A stretch of DNA of 64,000 nucleotides from Flavobacteriales bacterium (lineage in GTDB: Bacteria; Bacteroidota; Bacteroidia; Flavobacteriales_E; Vicingaceae): contig JADYZM010000019.1 of the NCBI GenBank assembly GCA_020853105.1, forward strand, positions 107,823 to 171,822, read 5' to 3'. Under the pieces are notes generated by a model, which saw only the letters and a program-made list of their open reading frames with translations, had not been told where the DNA came from and made no database searches. Position numbers and translations under genes: made by a program. Below, one piece after another: positions 19,207-28,430 of this stretch. Position 1 is the stretch's first letter, and each line of letters starts with the position of its first letter.

Positions 19207-19233
19207 GGGATATGAATTTCATATCCCTTTTTT
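19207..19233 (+). terminator. Rho-independent terminator
   Basis: GGGATATGAA-T-TTCATATCCC (19207-19227) is a perfect inverted repeat followed directly by TTTTTT. It ends transcription of the preceding gene and lies within the upstream extension of the next open frame, showing that the extension is not coding. Confidence 0.8.
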
Positions 19234-19246
19234 GTGTAATCGAAAA

Positions 19247-20110
19247 ATGGCAAACTATCAAAAGCAAAAAAGTTTAATTGACAAATCATTTGTAGAATCT
19301 AGATTCAACAATTATCAGCTTTTTGTTCTCATCAGTAATTCAGAACTATCACTTACCGTTTTAGATTCAAAAAGCAGAACATTCATTGCCTTTGAAAATT
19401 ATGTTATTAATGATGTTTATAGTGCATATTCATTGGTTGAAATTCTAAATTCAATACTCGCAGAAAACACTATATTATCAAAAAGATTTAATAAAAAGTC
19501 TGTTTCTTTTATAAGTAATAGATCTACTCTTGTACCTAAAGCATTATACAACCCAAACGAACTTAAAAAAGTGCATCAGTTTAATTTTACAACTTTTGAA
19601 GAAGATATTTATATGTCCGATTATATCTTAAACTTATCAGCCTATACAGTATTCAGTGTGCCGGATTTTCTTTTGAATACAGTAAATAAATTAGGAAATG
19701 TTGAAATTCATCATTTTTCAACCGCCCTGATAGAAAATAATTTAATCCATTCAAAAAGAAACAACCAATTGGAACAACTAGATGTACATATTCTACCACA
19801 AACATTTCAAATTTCGTATATCAACAACCAAACGCTTAAATATTACAACTCATTTGAATATCAAACCAGTGAAGATTTTATCTACTATTTGCTTTTTGTT
19901 TTGGAACAACTCAACATTAACAGCCACAATGCTACAATTCGATTAACAGGAGCAATAGACAAAAATTCAACACTATATGAATTGATGAAGAAATACCTGA
20001 AAAAGATTGATTTTATTGAAACTCCAAACGAACTCAATTACAGCCATGTATTTGAACAACTCCCTAAACATTATTATCATATACTTTTCAATCAATATTT
20101 GTGCGAATAA
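19247..20110 (+). CDS. DUF3822 family protein
   Basis: 287-residue protein of the DUF3822 family, a Bacteroidota family usually encoded just before rsmD, as here. The pattern (NYQLFVLISNSELSLTVLDSK, then a long alternating alpha/beta body with EFQ-type repeats near ILPQTFQISYINNQTLKYYNSF) looks like a divergent actin-like ATPase fold, as in type IV pilus PilM-like proteins; that fold assignment is inference. The ATG at 19247 is chosen over a TTG at 19205 because the earlier start would run through the terminator hairpin. Its end overlaps the rsmD start by ten bases, implying translational coupling. Confidence 0.8.
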   Translation: MANYQKQKSLIDKSFVESRFNNYQLFVLISNSELSLTVLDSKSRTFIAFENYVINDVYSAYSLVEILNSILAENTILSKRFNKKSVSFISNRSTLVPKALYNPNELKKVHQFNFTTFEEDIYMSDYILNLSAYTVFSVPDFLLNTVNKLGNVEIHHFSTALIENNLIHSKRNNQLEQLDVHILPQTFQISYINNQTLKYYNSFEYQTSEDFIYYLLFVLEQLNINSHNATIRLTGAIDKNSTLYELMKKYLKKIDFIETPNELNYSHVFEQLPKHYYHILFNQYLCE

Positions 20111-20640
20111 TCTCAGGTTTACATAAAGGAAAATCTATTATTCCACCTAAAGGTTTACCAGTTAGACCCACAACAGATTTTGCTAAAGAAGCTTTATTTA
20201 ATATCATCGAAAACCATTTTGAATTTGACCAACTTCACGTGTTGGATTTGTTTTCTGGCACCGGTAGTATTAGCTACGAATTTGCTTCACGTGGAGCAAA
20301 ATCTATTATTTCAATTGAGCAAAACATAAACTGTTTCAACTTTATCAAAAACTCTGCTAAAGCTCTAAATTTAATCAGTATTGATGCATTTCGGCAAGAT
20401 GTTTTTAAATTTTTGAATTCATCAAAAAATCAATACGATATTATTTTTGCAGACCCTCCCTATCACTTAAAAAACATTCCAGATGTTGTAACAAAAGTGT
20501 TTGAAAACAATTTGCTAAACGATAACGGGTGGCTTATTCTTGAACACGACAAAAGATTAGATTTTTCCATACATCCAAATTTTTTGCAACATAGAAAATA
20601 CGGTCATGTGAATTACAGCTTCTTTAAAAAAAAGGACTAA
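20101..20640 (+). CDS. rsmD: 16S rRNA (guanine966-N2)-methyltransferase RsmD
   Basis: 179-residue SAM-dependent methyltransferase that modifies G966 of 16S rRNA. Seen: RIISGLHKGKSI and RPTTDFAKEALFNII at the N terminus, the SAM-binding VLDLFSGTGSISYE (about 48-61), the acidic loop SIIISIEQN, and the catalytic FADPPY (about 117-122). Starts with GTG, overlapping the DUF3822 stop, which fixes the start. The MATE gene begins on the base after its stop. Confidence 0.94.
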   Translation: MRIISGLHKGKSIIPPKGLPVRPTTDFAKEALFNIIENHFEFDQLHVLDLFSGTGSISYEFASRGAKSIISIEQNINCFNFIKNSAKALNLISIDAFRQDVFKFLNSSKNQYDIIFADPPYHLKNIPDVVTKVFENNLLNDNGWLILEHDKRLDFSIHPNFLQHRKYGHVNYSFFKKKD

Positions 20641-21972
20641 TTGCTAAACACTTATTCTTATAAAAAAATCTGGCAAATTGCTTTCCCGATTATAATCAGC
20701 GGAATAGCCCAAAATGTAGTAAACGTAACTGACACTGCATTTCTTGGTCAAGTTAGCAACACCGCAATGGGAGCAGCAGGAAATGCCGGAATTTTTTATT
20801 TTATTTTAGCAATTACGGGGATGGGCTTTAGCTTAGGCGCTCAAATTGTTATCGCCAGAAGAAACGGCGAAGGTAATCTGCTGGAAATTGGGAAAATAGT
20901 TGACCATATTTTCTATTTTATTATCCCTCTTGCCATACTACTATTTGGTTTGGTTCAATTTTTTTCAGCAAATTTCTTTGAATCTTTGGTTCGTTCAGAA
21001 TCTATATTGAAACATTCTATAGATTTTATTAATGTGAGGATTTGGGGGATTTTATTCGCATTTTTAAATTTCACATTCAATGCATTTTATGTGGGAATAA
21101 CTCGAACAAAAATTCTTAGCATAAGCACAATTATTATGATGCTTGTTAATGTAATTTTAGACTATACTTTAATTTTCGGAAATTTCGGAATGCCCGAAAT
21201 GGGTATAAAAGGTGCGGCTCTAGCATCTGTTATTGCTGAAGGCTCGTCATTTTTGTTTATATTCATTTACACAATAAAAAAAGTTGACATCAACAAATAC
21301 AACCTTTTCGGTTTTCAAAAATTCGAATTAAAAACCATGAAAAGATTGATTAACGTCAGCTTACCTGTAATGCTGCAAAATTTTATAGCCATTGGCTCAT
21401 GGTTTATCTTTTTTATCATAATTGAAAAAATGGGCGAAAAAGAACTTGCAATTTCTCATATTGTAAGAAGTATTTATATGGTAATGATGATACCCCTTTT
21501 TGGACTTAGTAGCGCAACCAATACCTTGGTGAGCAATCTCATTGGTGAAGGAAAACAAAATGAAGTTCTTGGAATAATCAAGAAAATTGTAATTATGAGT
21601 TTCGGATTTACTTTTATTTTATCACTAATCTGTTTCTTTTTTCCCGTTTGGATTATTGGTTTCTACACGAATGATCAACAACTCTTAGTTGAGACTATTG
21701 ATTCACTCCGTATCGTGAATCTTACAATGTTTTTTTTCTGTGTTTCTTCAATTTTATTTAATGGTGTAACCGGAACAGGAAACACAAGAACTTCATTTGT
21801 AATTGAAATGCTAAATATTACGATTTATTTAATCTCTGCTTATTATATTGCAATCGAAATGAAAGCAAGTTTGTCAATTGTATGGGCTTCAGAGTTTATT
21901 TACTTCGGCTTTCTAGGTATATTCTCATATTGGTATTTAAAATATGGAAATTGGAAAAAGAAAAGGATTTGA
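20641..21972 (+). CDS. MATE family efflux transporter
   Basis: 443-residue integral membrane protein with about twelve hydrophobic segments arranged as two homologous halves. MATE markers include IAFPIIISGIAQNVVNVTDTAFLG at the first helix region (shown in part: DTAFLGQV), GAALASVIAEG in the sixth helix region, and GTGNTRTSF near residue 380. Members export cationic organic compounds with sodium or proton coupling. Starts with TTG immediately after the rsmD stop codon, so it is part of the same transcript. Confidence 0.9.
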   Translation: MLNTYSYKKIWQIAFPIIISGIAQNVVNVTDTAFLGQVSNTAMGAAGNAGIFYFILAITGMGFSLGAQIVIARRNGEGNLLEIGKIVDHIFYFIIPLAILLFGLVQFFSANFFESLVRSESILKHSIDFINVRIWGILFAFLNFTFNAFYVGITRTKILSISTIIMMLVNVILDYTLIFGNFGMPEMGIKGAALASVIAEGSSFLFIFIYTIKKVDINKYNLFGFQKFELKTMKRLINVSLPVMLQNFIAIGSWFIFFIIIEKMGEKELAISHIVRSIYMVMMIPLFGLSSATNTLVSNLIGEGKQNEVLGIIKKIVIMSFGFTFILSLICFFFPVWIIGFYTNDQQLLVETIDSLRIVNLTMFFFCVSSILFNGVTGTGNTRTSFVIEMLNITIYLISAYYIAIEMKASLSIVWASEFIYFGFLGIFSYWYLKYGNWKKKRI

Positions 21973-22032
21973 AATTTATCTACCTTTTAACTTATTAATT
22001 TTTAACTTTACAACTATAGTCCGACTAAAAAC

Positions 22033-22875
22033 ATGATTAAAATACGCTTACTATCCTTCTGGATTTTCTTCGCTATAAACACAAGTTTTATACTTGCTCA
22101 AACATATAACCCCGGTAAAACAGGAGGATTATACAGAACAGGTGATGAAAAATTGGACAAAGGCTGGTTTTTTGGATTAGGTATTACCTACATGTTCCCC
22201 TATTTAGACAAAACAGAAACAATTGAATTTACAGACTCATTAAACCGAATTTTCACACAACGATACACAGCATCGCCAACAGGAAATGTTGGGTTATTTG
22301 CCGAAATTGGAAAATTTAAAATAAACAACCGAAGAATTATTAATTATCACGATTTTGGTTTGTCTTACAAATGGTTTAGAGGTGGCGAAGATTTTACATC
22401 AACAACACTACTCAACCAAATTCCCTACTCAAACTCAAAAGCAACAGGCAATTACTCAGACCATGCTCTTTCTTTGCATTATAATATCGGGCACAGTATA
22501 GATGTTTCTGAAAAAACATTTATAGTAAATGGACTTGGACTGAATACCGACTATTTTATTGTTGCCAATAGAGAGAATGGAGGCATTATTTTAACCCAAC
22601 CTCATCATTTTGTATCCGATTTTGTTGGTGAAGCACATTATTTTTTCGGCATGGGGTTCAAAGCAGGAAATCGGTTAATGATTATGCCTATTATTGAAAC
22701 TCCAATTTTTGCTTTATATGAATTTAATCATATAAAATCAACCCATGATTACTTTAACAGCCGCTCAAGACCTATCCTTTTCCGAGTCCGATTTATGATA
22801 TTGAAAAAAGGCTCAACCTCTTGCCCAGCGGTTTTCAACCCTATGGGAATAGACCCTATGAATCAAAAAGAATAA
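22033..22875 (+). CDS. Predicted outer-membrane beta-barrel protein
   Basis: 280 residues with a signal peptide (cleavage expected after FILAQ, residue about 23). The mature part has alternating aromatic/glycine strands (GWFFGLGITYMFPY, HDFGLSYKWFRGG, HALSLHYNIGHS, EAHYFFGMGFKAGN) typical of small barrels. I do not recognise a named family. Only seven bases separate it from the next gene, which encodes an exported coiled-coil protein, so the two probably work together in the envelope. Confidence 0.65.
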   Translation: MIKIRLLSFWIFFAINTSFILAQTYNPGKTGGLYRTGDEKLDKGWFFGLGITYMFPYLDKTETIEFTDSLNRIFTQRYTASPTGNVGLFAEIGKFKINNRRIINYHDFGLSYKWFRGGEDFTSTTLLNQIPYSNSKATGNYSDHALSLHYNIGHSIDVSEKTFIVNGLGLNTDYFIVANRENGGIILTQPHHFVSDFVGEAHYFFGMGFKAGNRLMIMPIIETPIFALYEFNHIKSTHDYFNSRSRPILFRVRFMILKKGSTSCPAVFNPMGIDPMNQKE

Positions 22876-22882
22876 AAACACA

Positions 22883-24571
22883 ATGAAATTTAGATTACAA
22901 ATAATCATCTTTTTATTGCTCACTTCAAGTATAGCTAAGGCACAGCTCACCGGGACCAAACAAGAAGACGTGATAGATGAAGATAATATCTTTTTAGATG
23001 GAACAATTTCTGATTACTACAGTGGCGAAAAACTTTCAGGAGTTTCAATTCAAGCAGTGAGCAACGGTGAAATTTCAGCCACAGGAAAATCAGACGGAAA
23101 TGGTGAATATAAAATGGTTTTGGAGTTTGACAAAGAATACACCATTACATTCTCCAAAGGAGGCTATATTGGTAAAAAAATCGTGGTAAACACTTTTGGA
23201 GTACCCGAAAACAAGCGACATAAAGTTCCGGATATGGGCTCAGAAGTTACCATTTTTAAACCCAATGAATGTATCAAAACAGAAATATTAAATACTTCTG
23301 TGGGTAAAGCAATCTATTTTGCAGATAGAAACGAAATGGACTGGGATATGGAATATTCCATGAAAAAAATTGATGCCCTTAATAAAATGCTAGATGACTG
23401 TGCTCAGCAAACCGAGAAAAAAGAAACTGAATATAATAATGCAATCAAAAAAGCCGACGCGTCATTTGCTAAACAAGACTATTCTACTGCAAAAGTTGAA
23501 TATCAAAAAGCGTTAAGTGTGTATCCTGACAAACAAGAACCAAAAAATAAGTTACAACTCATTGAAACCGAGTTACAAAAAAAGGCAGAAGCAGAAAAAC
23601 AAAGAGCAGAAGAAAAATTAAAAGCAGAAGCTGAAGCTAAAGCTAAAGCTGAAAAAGAAGCTGCACAAAAACGCGAAGAAGCTGAACGATTAGCTAAAGA
23701 GAAGGCTGAAAAAGAAGCTCTAGCAAAAGCAGAATTACAAAAAGCTGAGCAAATAAAAGCTGAACAAGCAGCAAAAAAAGCCGAAGAAGAAAAGAAAGCA
23801 AAAGAACAAAAAGAATTAGAAGCTAAAGCCGCTGAAGAAACAGCTAAAAAAGCAGAACTCGAAAAAATTGAGGCTCAAAAAAATGTTGAAGAACAAAAAA
23901 AAGCTCAAGATAAAGCTATGGCGGATAAAGTAAAAGCAGAAAAGGAAGCTATTGCAAAAAAGACTGAGGAAGAAAAAAAAGCAAAAGAACAAAAAGAACT
24001 AGAAGCAAAAGCTGCTGAAGAAACAGCTAAAAAAGCAGAACTCGAAAAAATCGAAGCTCAAAAAATAGTTGAAAGCCAAAAACAAGCCCAAGAAAAAGCC
24101 CTTCAAGAAAAAGAAAAAGCTACCAACGATGCATTAGCCAAGAAAAAAGAAATTGAAACCGCAAAAAACACAGAAAAAGAAGCCTTAGAAAAAGCAAAAG
24201 TTGCTGAAAAAGAAAAAATTACAGCTCAAAAAGAAGTTGAAAAAAGAACTCAATTAGAAGATAAGGCTAGACAAGAAAAAGAACATGCTGCTCAAAAAGA
24301 AAAAACCGAGCGAGAAGCGAAAGAAAAAGCTTCACAACTTGCAAAAAAAGCTGAGGAAGAACGAATTGAAAATCAAGTAAAAATTCAACAAGAAGTCGAA
24401 GCCAGTAAACCTGAAATAAAAATTACAACAGAAGAAATAAAAACCGGTGAAATTGAAGGAACACCTACAATTCAACTTAAAGGGGTTGGTAAAGGGCGTA
24501 TGTTATACGAAAGACCCAGAAAACCAAGAAAAGGAACTGGAGCCAGACCAATGAAGCATATAGTTATTTAA
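22883..24571 (+). CDS. Exported carboxypeptidase-regulatory-like domain plus long coiled coil
   Basis: 562 residues. Signal peptide (about 1-20), a CarboxypepD_reg-like beta domain (about 32-90; LDGTISDYYSGEKLSGVSI), a TPR-like helical stretch (about 150-215; FAKQDYSTAKVEYQKALSVYP), and about 280 residues of Lys/Glu/Ala-rich coiled coil. The coiled coil contains an exact 33-residue duplication. The C terminus is basic (RPRKPRKGTG). Resembles Bacteroidota envelope proteins sometimes labelled TolA-like, but a specific function cannot be given. Probably co-transcribed with the barrel gene upstream. Confidence 0.7.
   Translation: MKFRLQIIIFLLLTSSIAKAQLTGTKQEDVIDEDNIFLDGTISDYYSGEKLSGVSIQAVSNGEISATGKSDGNGEYKMVLEFDKEYTITFSKGGYIGKKIVVNTFGVPENKRHKVPDMGSEVTIFKPNECIKTEILNTSVGKAIYFADRNEMDWDMEYSMKKIDALNKMLDDCAQQTEKKETEYNNAIKKADASFAKQDYSTAKVEYQKALSVYPDKQEPKNKLQLIETELQKKAEAEKQRAEEKLKAEAEAKAKAEKEAAQKREEAERLAKEKAEKEALAKAELQKAEQIKAEQAAKKAEEEKKAKEQKELEAKAAEETAKKAELEKIEAQKNVEEQKKAQDKAMADKVKAEKEAIAKKTEEEKKAKEQKELEAKAAEETAKKAELEKIEAQKIVESQKQAQEKALQEKEKATNDALAKKKEIETAKNTEKEALEKAKVAEKEKITAQKEVEKRTQLEDKARQEKEHAAQKEKTEREAKEKASQLAKKAEEERIENQVKIQQEVEASKPEIKITTEEIKTGEIEGTPTIQLKGVGKGRMLYERPRKPRKGTGARPMKHIVI
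23783..24064 (+). repeat. Tandem 99-base duplication inside the coiled-coil gene
   Basis: Bases 23783-23881 and 23966-24064 encode the same 33 residues (beginning EEEKKAKEQKELEAKAAEE) and are spaced 183 bases (61 codons) apart. Silent differences between copies show the duplication is not very recent. Confidence 0.8.
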
Positions 24572-24579
24572 ACCTTTTG

Positions 24580-26385
24580 TTAATTTATAGCAACTAAAAC
24601 CGGAAGTTGGATATCATTCACTTTTTCTTGATACATGTCTAGCTCAGAAATCCAGTTGGTATTGTCATTTAGTTCTTTTAAGGAAATTCTGTAATATTCA
24701 ATTCCGCTCAAAAGATTCTCTTTGAATGTTGTGAAATATTTAATTTTCCGTTCGTTTATTTCCTCAATAAGACATTCCTTAATCTCTTTTTTTAGATAAT
24801 CAACATACATGGCCAACTCTTTGATGTACATATTTGGTCGATACGTTTCATTTAATAAGTTCAACTTTCCATAAATATGTGATGCCATTTCAGCAAGAGA
24901 TGATTTCTTAGAAAAATAAGCCATATTTGGACCGGGACAAACAGAAATACCGGTTCCGTCAGAGGACTTGAGCAAATTGTTTTCTGAATATGCTGTCATC
25001 ACTAATCCCGTGCATAAACATGATTTTACGGTTATCCTGTTGTATTGCCTTTGATATTCTTCTTTGTCAGTTAGATTTTTAGCATTTAGCTCATCAATCT
25101 TTAATCGTTGATATTGTCTGGAGGCTAAACAAATAGGTTTGTCTGTAAATTCAGTATTAAAAAGTTTCAAATACTGACTGGGGCATGCACTACCTGGTTT
25201 TCCTGTTCTGATTTTTTCATCACGTTCTTTGTCTTTGGTATTTCCTACAACGCAGTTAAAAGGTACTCCAATTGGTGAAATATCACTTAGGTATAAATCT
25301 TTTTCGGTTGCATTTGCAAGTAAATTTAGTGTGTCATTATCAATATTTACAGCCTCAGGAACTAATAAAAAAGGGGTTCCCCACCCTACACTGTCCACAT
25401 TATAGTATTTAAGTAAAAAGTTATGTTCAAGATTATTTCCAACCCCACCCTGTGCAGTAAATTTCATTTCTAACGGTTTGTCTAGCTTAGGCTTACCAAG
25501 ACCAGCAAGAGCTTCATTTAAAATTTGGTGAACTTCATCAATCAATACGTGTCTGTTTTGTTTAAACTCTTCCAAAATTGGTCCCATTAAATATCCATCC
25601 GTTGCAAAAGCATGCCCCCCACAATTTAAACCAGATTCAACCCTATACTCTGAAACCCAAATTCCCTTTTTTGCTAAAAATTTACCCTGAACTAAGGCAG
25701 ACCGATAGTCACTAACTTTTAGAATAATTTTTTTATCCAATTTTCCTTCTGAATTTGGAAAAAAAGCATCAAAGTTTGAAATATAACTGTATAATCTTGG
25801 GTTTAATCCTGCAGAAAGTACCAACCCGGACTTTAATTCGCTCATTGCAATACCTCTAACAGCAGCATGAGCGTCATTAAACTCAATTGACAATTTTTCT
25901 CCGGATTCGCTGTAGTTTTCTTTATCAAGTTTGGTCATTATGTTTACCTCAATTGCACCGGCAACCACATTTGCTCTAAGCCAATTCTGTAATTGAAGTT
26001 TAACCTCTGCTTCTTTTTCGTTTAGCATTTTAGTGTACTCTTTTTTAAGAGTTGAAAAATCAGGTAGCATTTCATAGTATTTGGTTATTTCCGAACCAAA
26101 TTCAAAAGCACTATTTTTCAGATTATTAAATTTGAAGTTCACCATTTGGTTAACCAAATCTAAATAAGCAGTTATTCGTTTTGCTCGTTTATCAAATTCA
26201 TCTTTGTGTATGGGTGAAAAAGGAAGGTTTAATTTCTTCGAATAAAACTCCCTTAGGCGTTCAACCAACATATCATCTCCTACGGATAGAACCGAAGAAA
26301 TTCCATAATGAGCAACTTTAACAGGAGTGTCAACTGTGTATCCGATACCTAATACGGGAATATGAAAATTATGTGGGAAATTCAT
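24580..26385 (-). CDS. Large conserved protein of unknown function with clustered cysteines
   Basis: 601 residues, no signal peptide, no membrane segment; function unknown to me. The N-terminal 250 residues are mostly helical. The middle and C-terminal part carries conserved-looking glycine and cysteine motifs: GLNCGGHAFATDGYLMGP (C255), AQGGVGNNLEH (313-321), VDSVGWGTPFLLVPEA (330-345), GSACPSQ (C401), PICLAS (C419), KSCLCTGL (C456, C458) and VCPGPN (C483). The glycine-rich blocks recall the phosphate/FMN-binding ends of TIM-barrel oxidoreductases, and the cysteine spacing could hold an iron-sulfur cluster; both are inference. Monocistronic, convergent with the coiled-coil gene and divergent from a peptide-binding lipoprotein. 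Confidence 0.7.
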   Translation of the reverse strand: MNFPHNFHIPVLGIGYTVDTPVKVAHYGISSVLSVGDDMLVERLREFYSKKLNLPFSPIHKDEFDKRAKRITAYLDLVNQMVNFKFNNLKNSAFEFGSEITKYYEMLPDFSTLKKEYTKMLNEKEAEVKLQLQNWLRANVVAGAIEVNIMTKLDKENYSESGEKLSIEFNDAHAAVRGIAMSELKSGLVLSAGLNPRLYSYISNFDAFFPNSEGKLDKKIILKVSDYRSALVQGKFLAKKGIWVSEYRVESGLNCGGHAFATDGYLMGPILEEFKQNRHVLIDEVHQILNEALAGLGKPKLDKPLEMKFTAQGGVGNNLEHNFLLKYYNVDSVGWGTPFLLVPEAVNIDNDTLNLLANATEKDLYLSDISPIGVPFNCVVGNTKDKERDEKIRTGKPGSACPSQYLKLFNTEFTDKPICLASRQYQRLKIDELNAKNLTDKEEYQRQYNRITVKSCLCTGLVMTAYSENNLLKSSDGTGISVCPGPNMAYFSKKSSLAEMASHIYGKLNLLNETYRPNMYIKELAMYVDYLKKEIKECLIEEINERKIKYFTTFKENLLSGIEYYRISLKELNDNTNWISELDMYQEKVNDIQLPVLVAIN

Positions 26386-26585
26386 GTTATTTTGTTCAAA
26401 GTTTTATATAAATAATCAACAAAGATACTGATTAATTCCGAGAGAATCAGTCTTTATCAATTTGACTCAAGAAAGTTAGCCCATAATTTTAGTAAAATCT
26501 TTATTTTCAATCTAATGATATAAAAAAAAGTTTTTAGTAGGTAAATGAAATTTCTTAAATTCGCAACTTAACAAAAGTTCAAAAA

Positions 26586-28316
26586 ATGAATAAATTCATA
26601 ACAATTTTATCCTTTACTATCTCATCTTTGTTTTTTATTGCTTGTGGCGGAGAAAAAAACCCATCAGGACAAACCGGTGATAATGACACTCTTTATGGAG
26701 AAGTTTTAGATATTGCTCTCAACCAAGAAATTTCCGATTTAGATCCTCTGCTTTTAATTGATGGATATTCAGTTCAAGTAAGCAATCAAATTTTTGAAGG
26801 ATTGGTGAAATTCAATTCAAAAGATTTGTCCATTGAACCACTTTTAGCTAGCAGTTGGGAGGTTGACAAAGATGGATTGACTTATACCTTTCAACTCAAA
26901 AAAGGAGTATTTTTCCATGATAATGAATGTTTTGAAAGTGGAAAGGGAAAAGAATTTAAAGCGGCTGATGTTGCGTTTACTTTTAACAGAATTTGCAACG
27001 ACTCAAAATCAAATTATGCATATAATATGCTTAAAAATAAACTTGTTGGAGCCAAAGAGTGCCACAACAGCCAAACCATTAATGAAGTAAGTGGAATTAA
27101 AGTAATTAATGAAAATACAATTAGTTTCTCATTAATTAAACCCTCTTCAAATTTTTTGCATTTTTTGGCGACACCTAGTTTGGCAATTGTTCCAACTGAA
27201 GCTGAAAAGAATGGAAAGCTTGAAATAGTTGGTACAGGACCATTTGTTTATACTCAAAAATCAAATCAAAAAGCCAAAATTGAATTGGAAAGAAACCCCA
27301 ATTATCATTTAGCTGATGAAAAAGGCAACAAATTGCCATACTTAGATGGAGTTACTTTTCATATTGTTCCATCTAGTCAAGACAGGTTAAAACAATTTGA
27401 AGAAAAAACTCTTGATATCATTACAGATTTACCCTCTCAATCCATAAAAAATGTAGTTGAAAAACAAATTGCCGATTTTGAATCTAAACCGCCCAAATTT
27501 ATACTTGGAAGATATCCTGAGTTAGTTTCAACCTATTTGGCTTTCAGCACAAAATCAGAACCTTTCAGTAATGTAAAAGTTAGGAAAGCCATTGCTATGT
27601 CTATAAACAAAATTGACTTGGTAAATATCGCCTTAAATGGTGAGGCTTATGGACCTGCTTTGAATGGTATTATTCCTCCTTCTGTTAGTAATTACGACTA
27701 CGAATCAATTATTGGAATAGAAAACAATGTAGAAAAAGCAAAAAAATTACTTGCTGAAGCCGGTTATAAAAATAGGGAAAATTTTCCATCAACTAAACTT
27801 TTTATTGCAGGAAATGAAGGTCAAACGTTACGGGTAGCTCTTGATATTCAGAAACAACTTCTATCGAAACTCAACATAAAAACTGAAATTGTTACTTTAA
27901 CTTTTACTGAAAAATCTGAAATGCCATTTATACCTGATGCTAGTATGGCCCTAAACGCATGGCTGGCTGATATACCTACTGCCGACAATTTTTTAAACAT
28001 AGGTTACGGTGGATATGTTTCAGAAAAAAGTGATATTTCTTCGTTTCCAAACACTTCTAGATTTGAAAATAAAGAATATGATTTGGCTTATGACGAAGCA
28101 ATATCAACTTTAGACGATACGAAAAGAAAAGAACTATGCTTAAAAGCTGAGCAAATTTTAATAAATGAATCACCTGTTATCCCTCTTTGGTATAATGAAA
28201 ATTATAGACTCTTTCAATCAAACATTGTTAACTATCAGCCTAATGTGATGTATATTCACGACTTAACAACAGTTAGAATTGTTGATTTACAGATACCTAA
28301 AAGTCAAGTTCAATAA
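26586..28316 (+). CDS. Peptide/nickel-type ABC substrate-binding lipoprotein (SBP family 5)
   Basis: 576-residue extracytoplasmic solute-binding protein. Lipobox FFIACGG places the lipid-modified cysteine near residue 20. Family 5 signatures are present: LDPLLLIDGYSVQVSNQIFEGLV near the N terminus (shown in part: QIFEGLVKF), LASSWEVDKDGLTYTFQLKKGV (part: SWEVDKDGLTYTFQL), EFKAADVAFTFNR, and VRKAIAMSINK near residue 335. Such proteins bind peptides or nickel/heme-like ligands for Opp/Dpp-type ABC importers. No permease or ATPase gene is adjacent. Divergent from the uncharacterised gene at 24580; a TAAATTCG element lies about 35 bases upstream. Confidence 0.9.
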   Translation: MNKFITILSFTISSLFFIACGGEKNPSGQTGDNDTLYGEVLDIALNQEISDLDPLLLIDGYSVQVSNQIFEGLVKFNSKDLSIEPLLASSWEVDKDGLTYTFQLKKGVFFHDNECFESGKGKEFKAADVAFTFNRICNDSKSNYAYNMLKNKLVGAKECHNSQTINEVSGIKVINENTISFSLIKPSSNFLHFLATPSLAIVPTEAEKNGKLEIVGTGPFVYTQKSNQKAKIELERNPNYHLADEKGNKLPYLDGVTFHIVPSSQDRLKQFEEKTLDIITDLPSQSIKNVVEKQIADFESKPPKFILGRYPELVSTYLAFSTKSEPFSNVKVRKAIAMSINKIDLVNIALNGEAYGPALNGIIPPSVSNYDYESIIGIENNVEKAKKLLAEAGYKNRENFPSTKLFIAGNEGQTLRVALDIQKQLLSKLNIKTEIVTLTFTEKSEMPFIPDASMALNAWLADIPTADNFLNIGYGGYVSEKSDISSFPNTSRFENKEYDLAYDEAISTLDDTKRKELCLKAEQILINESPVIPLWYNENYRLFQSNIVNYQPNVMYIHDLTTVRIVDLQIPKSQVQ

Positions 28317-28430
28317 TTTTTACCAAATTCTGATAGGAACAGAATATTCAAGAAACTTTTTAATATTCATTAAAACCTTATTAATTTTCTGATATTTGTA
28401 CGCTTCTTTTTTTTATAAAGACAAGCTATC

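Noticed and set aside
28340..28376. GAATATT/AATATTC inverted repeat after the solute-binding protein gene
   Set aside because: Weak all-AT-type stem with a long loop and no T tract; not convincing as a terminator.
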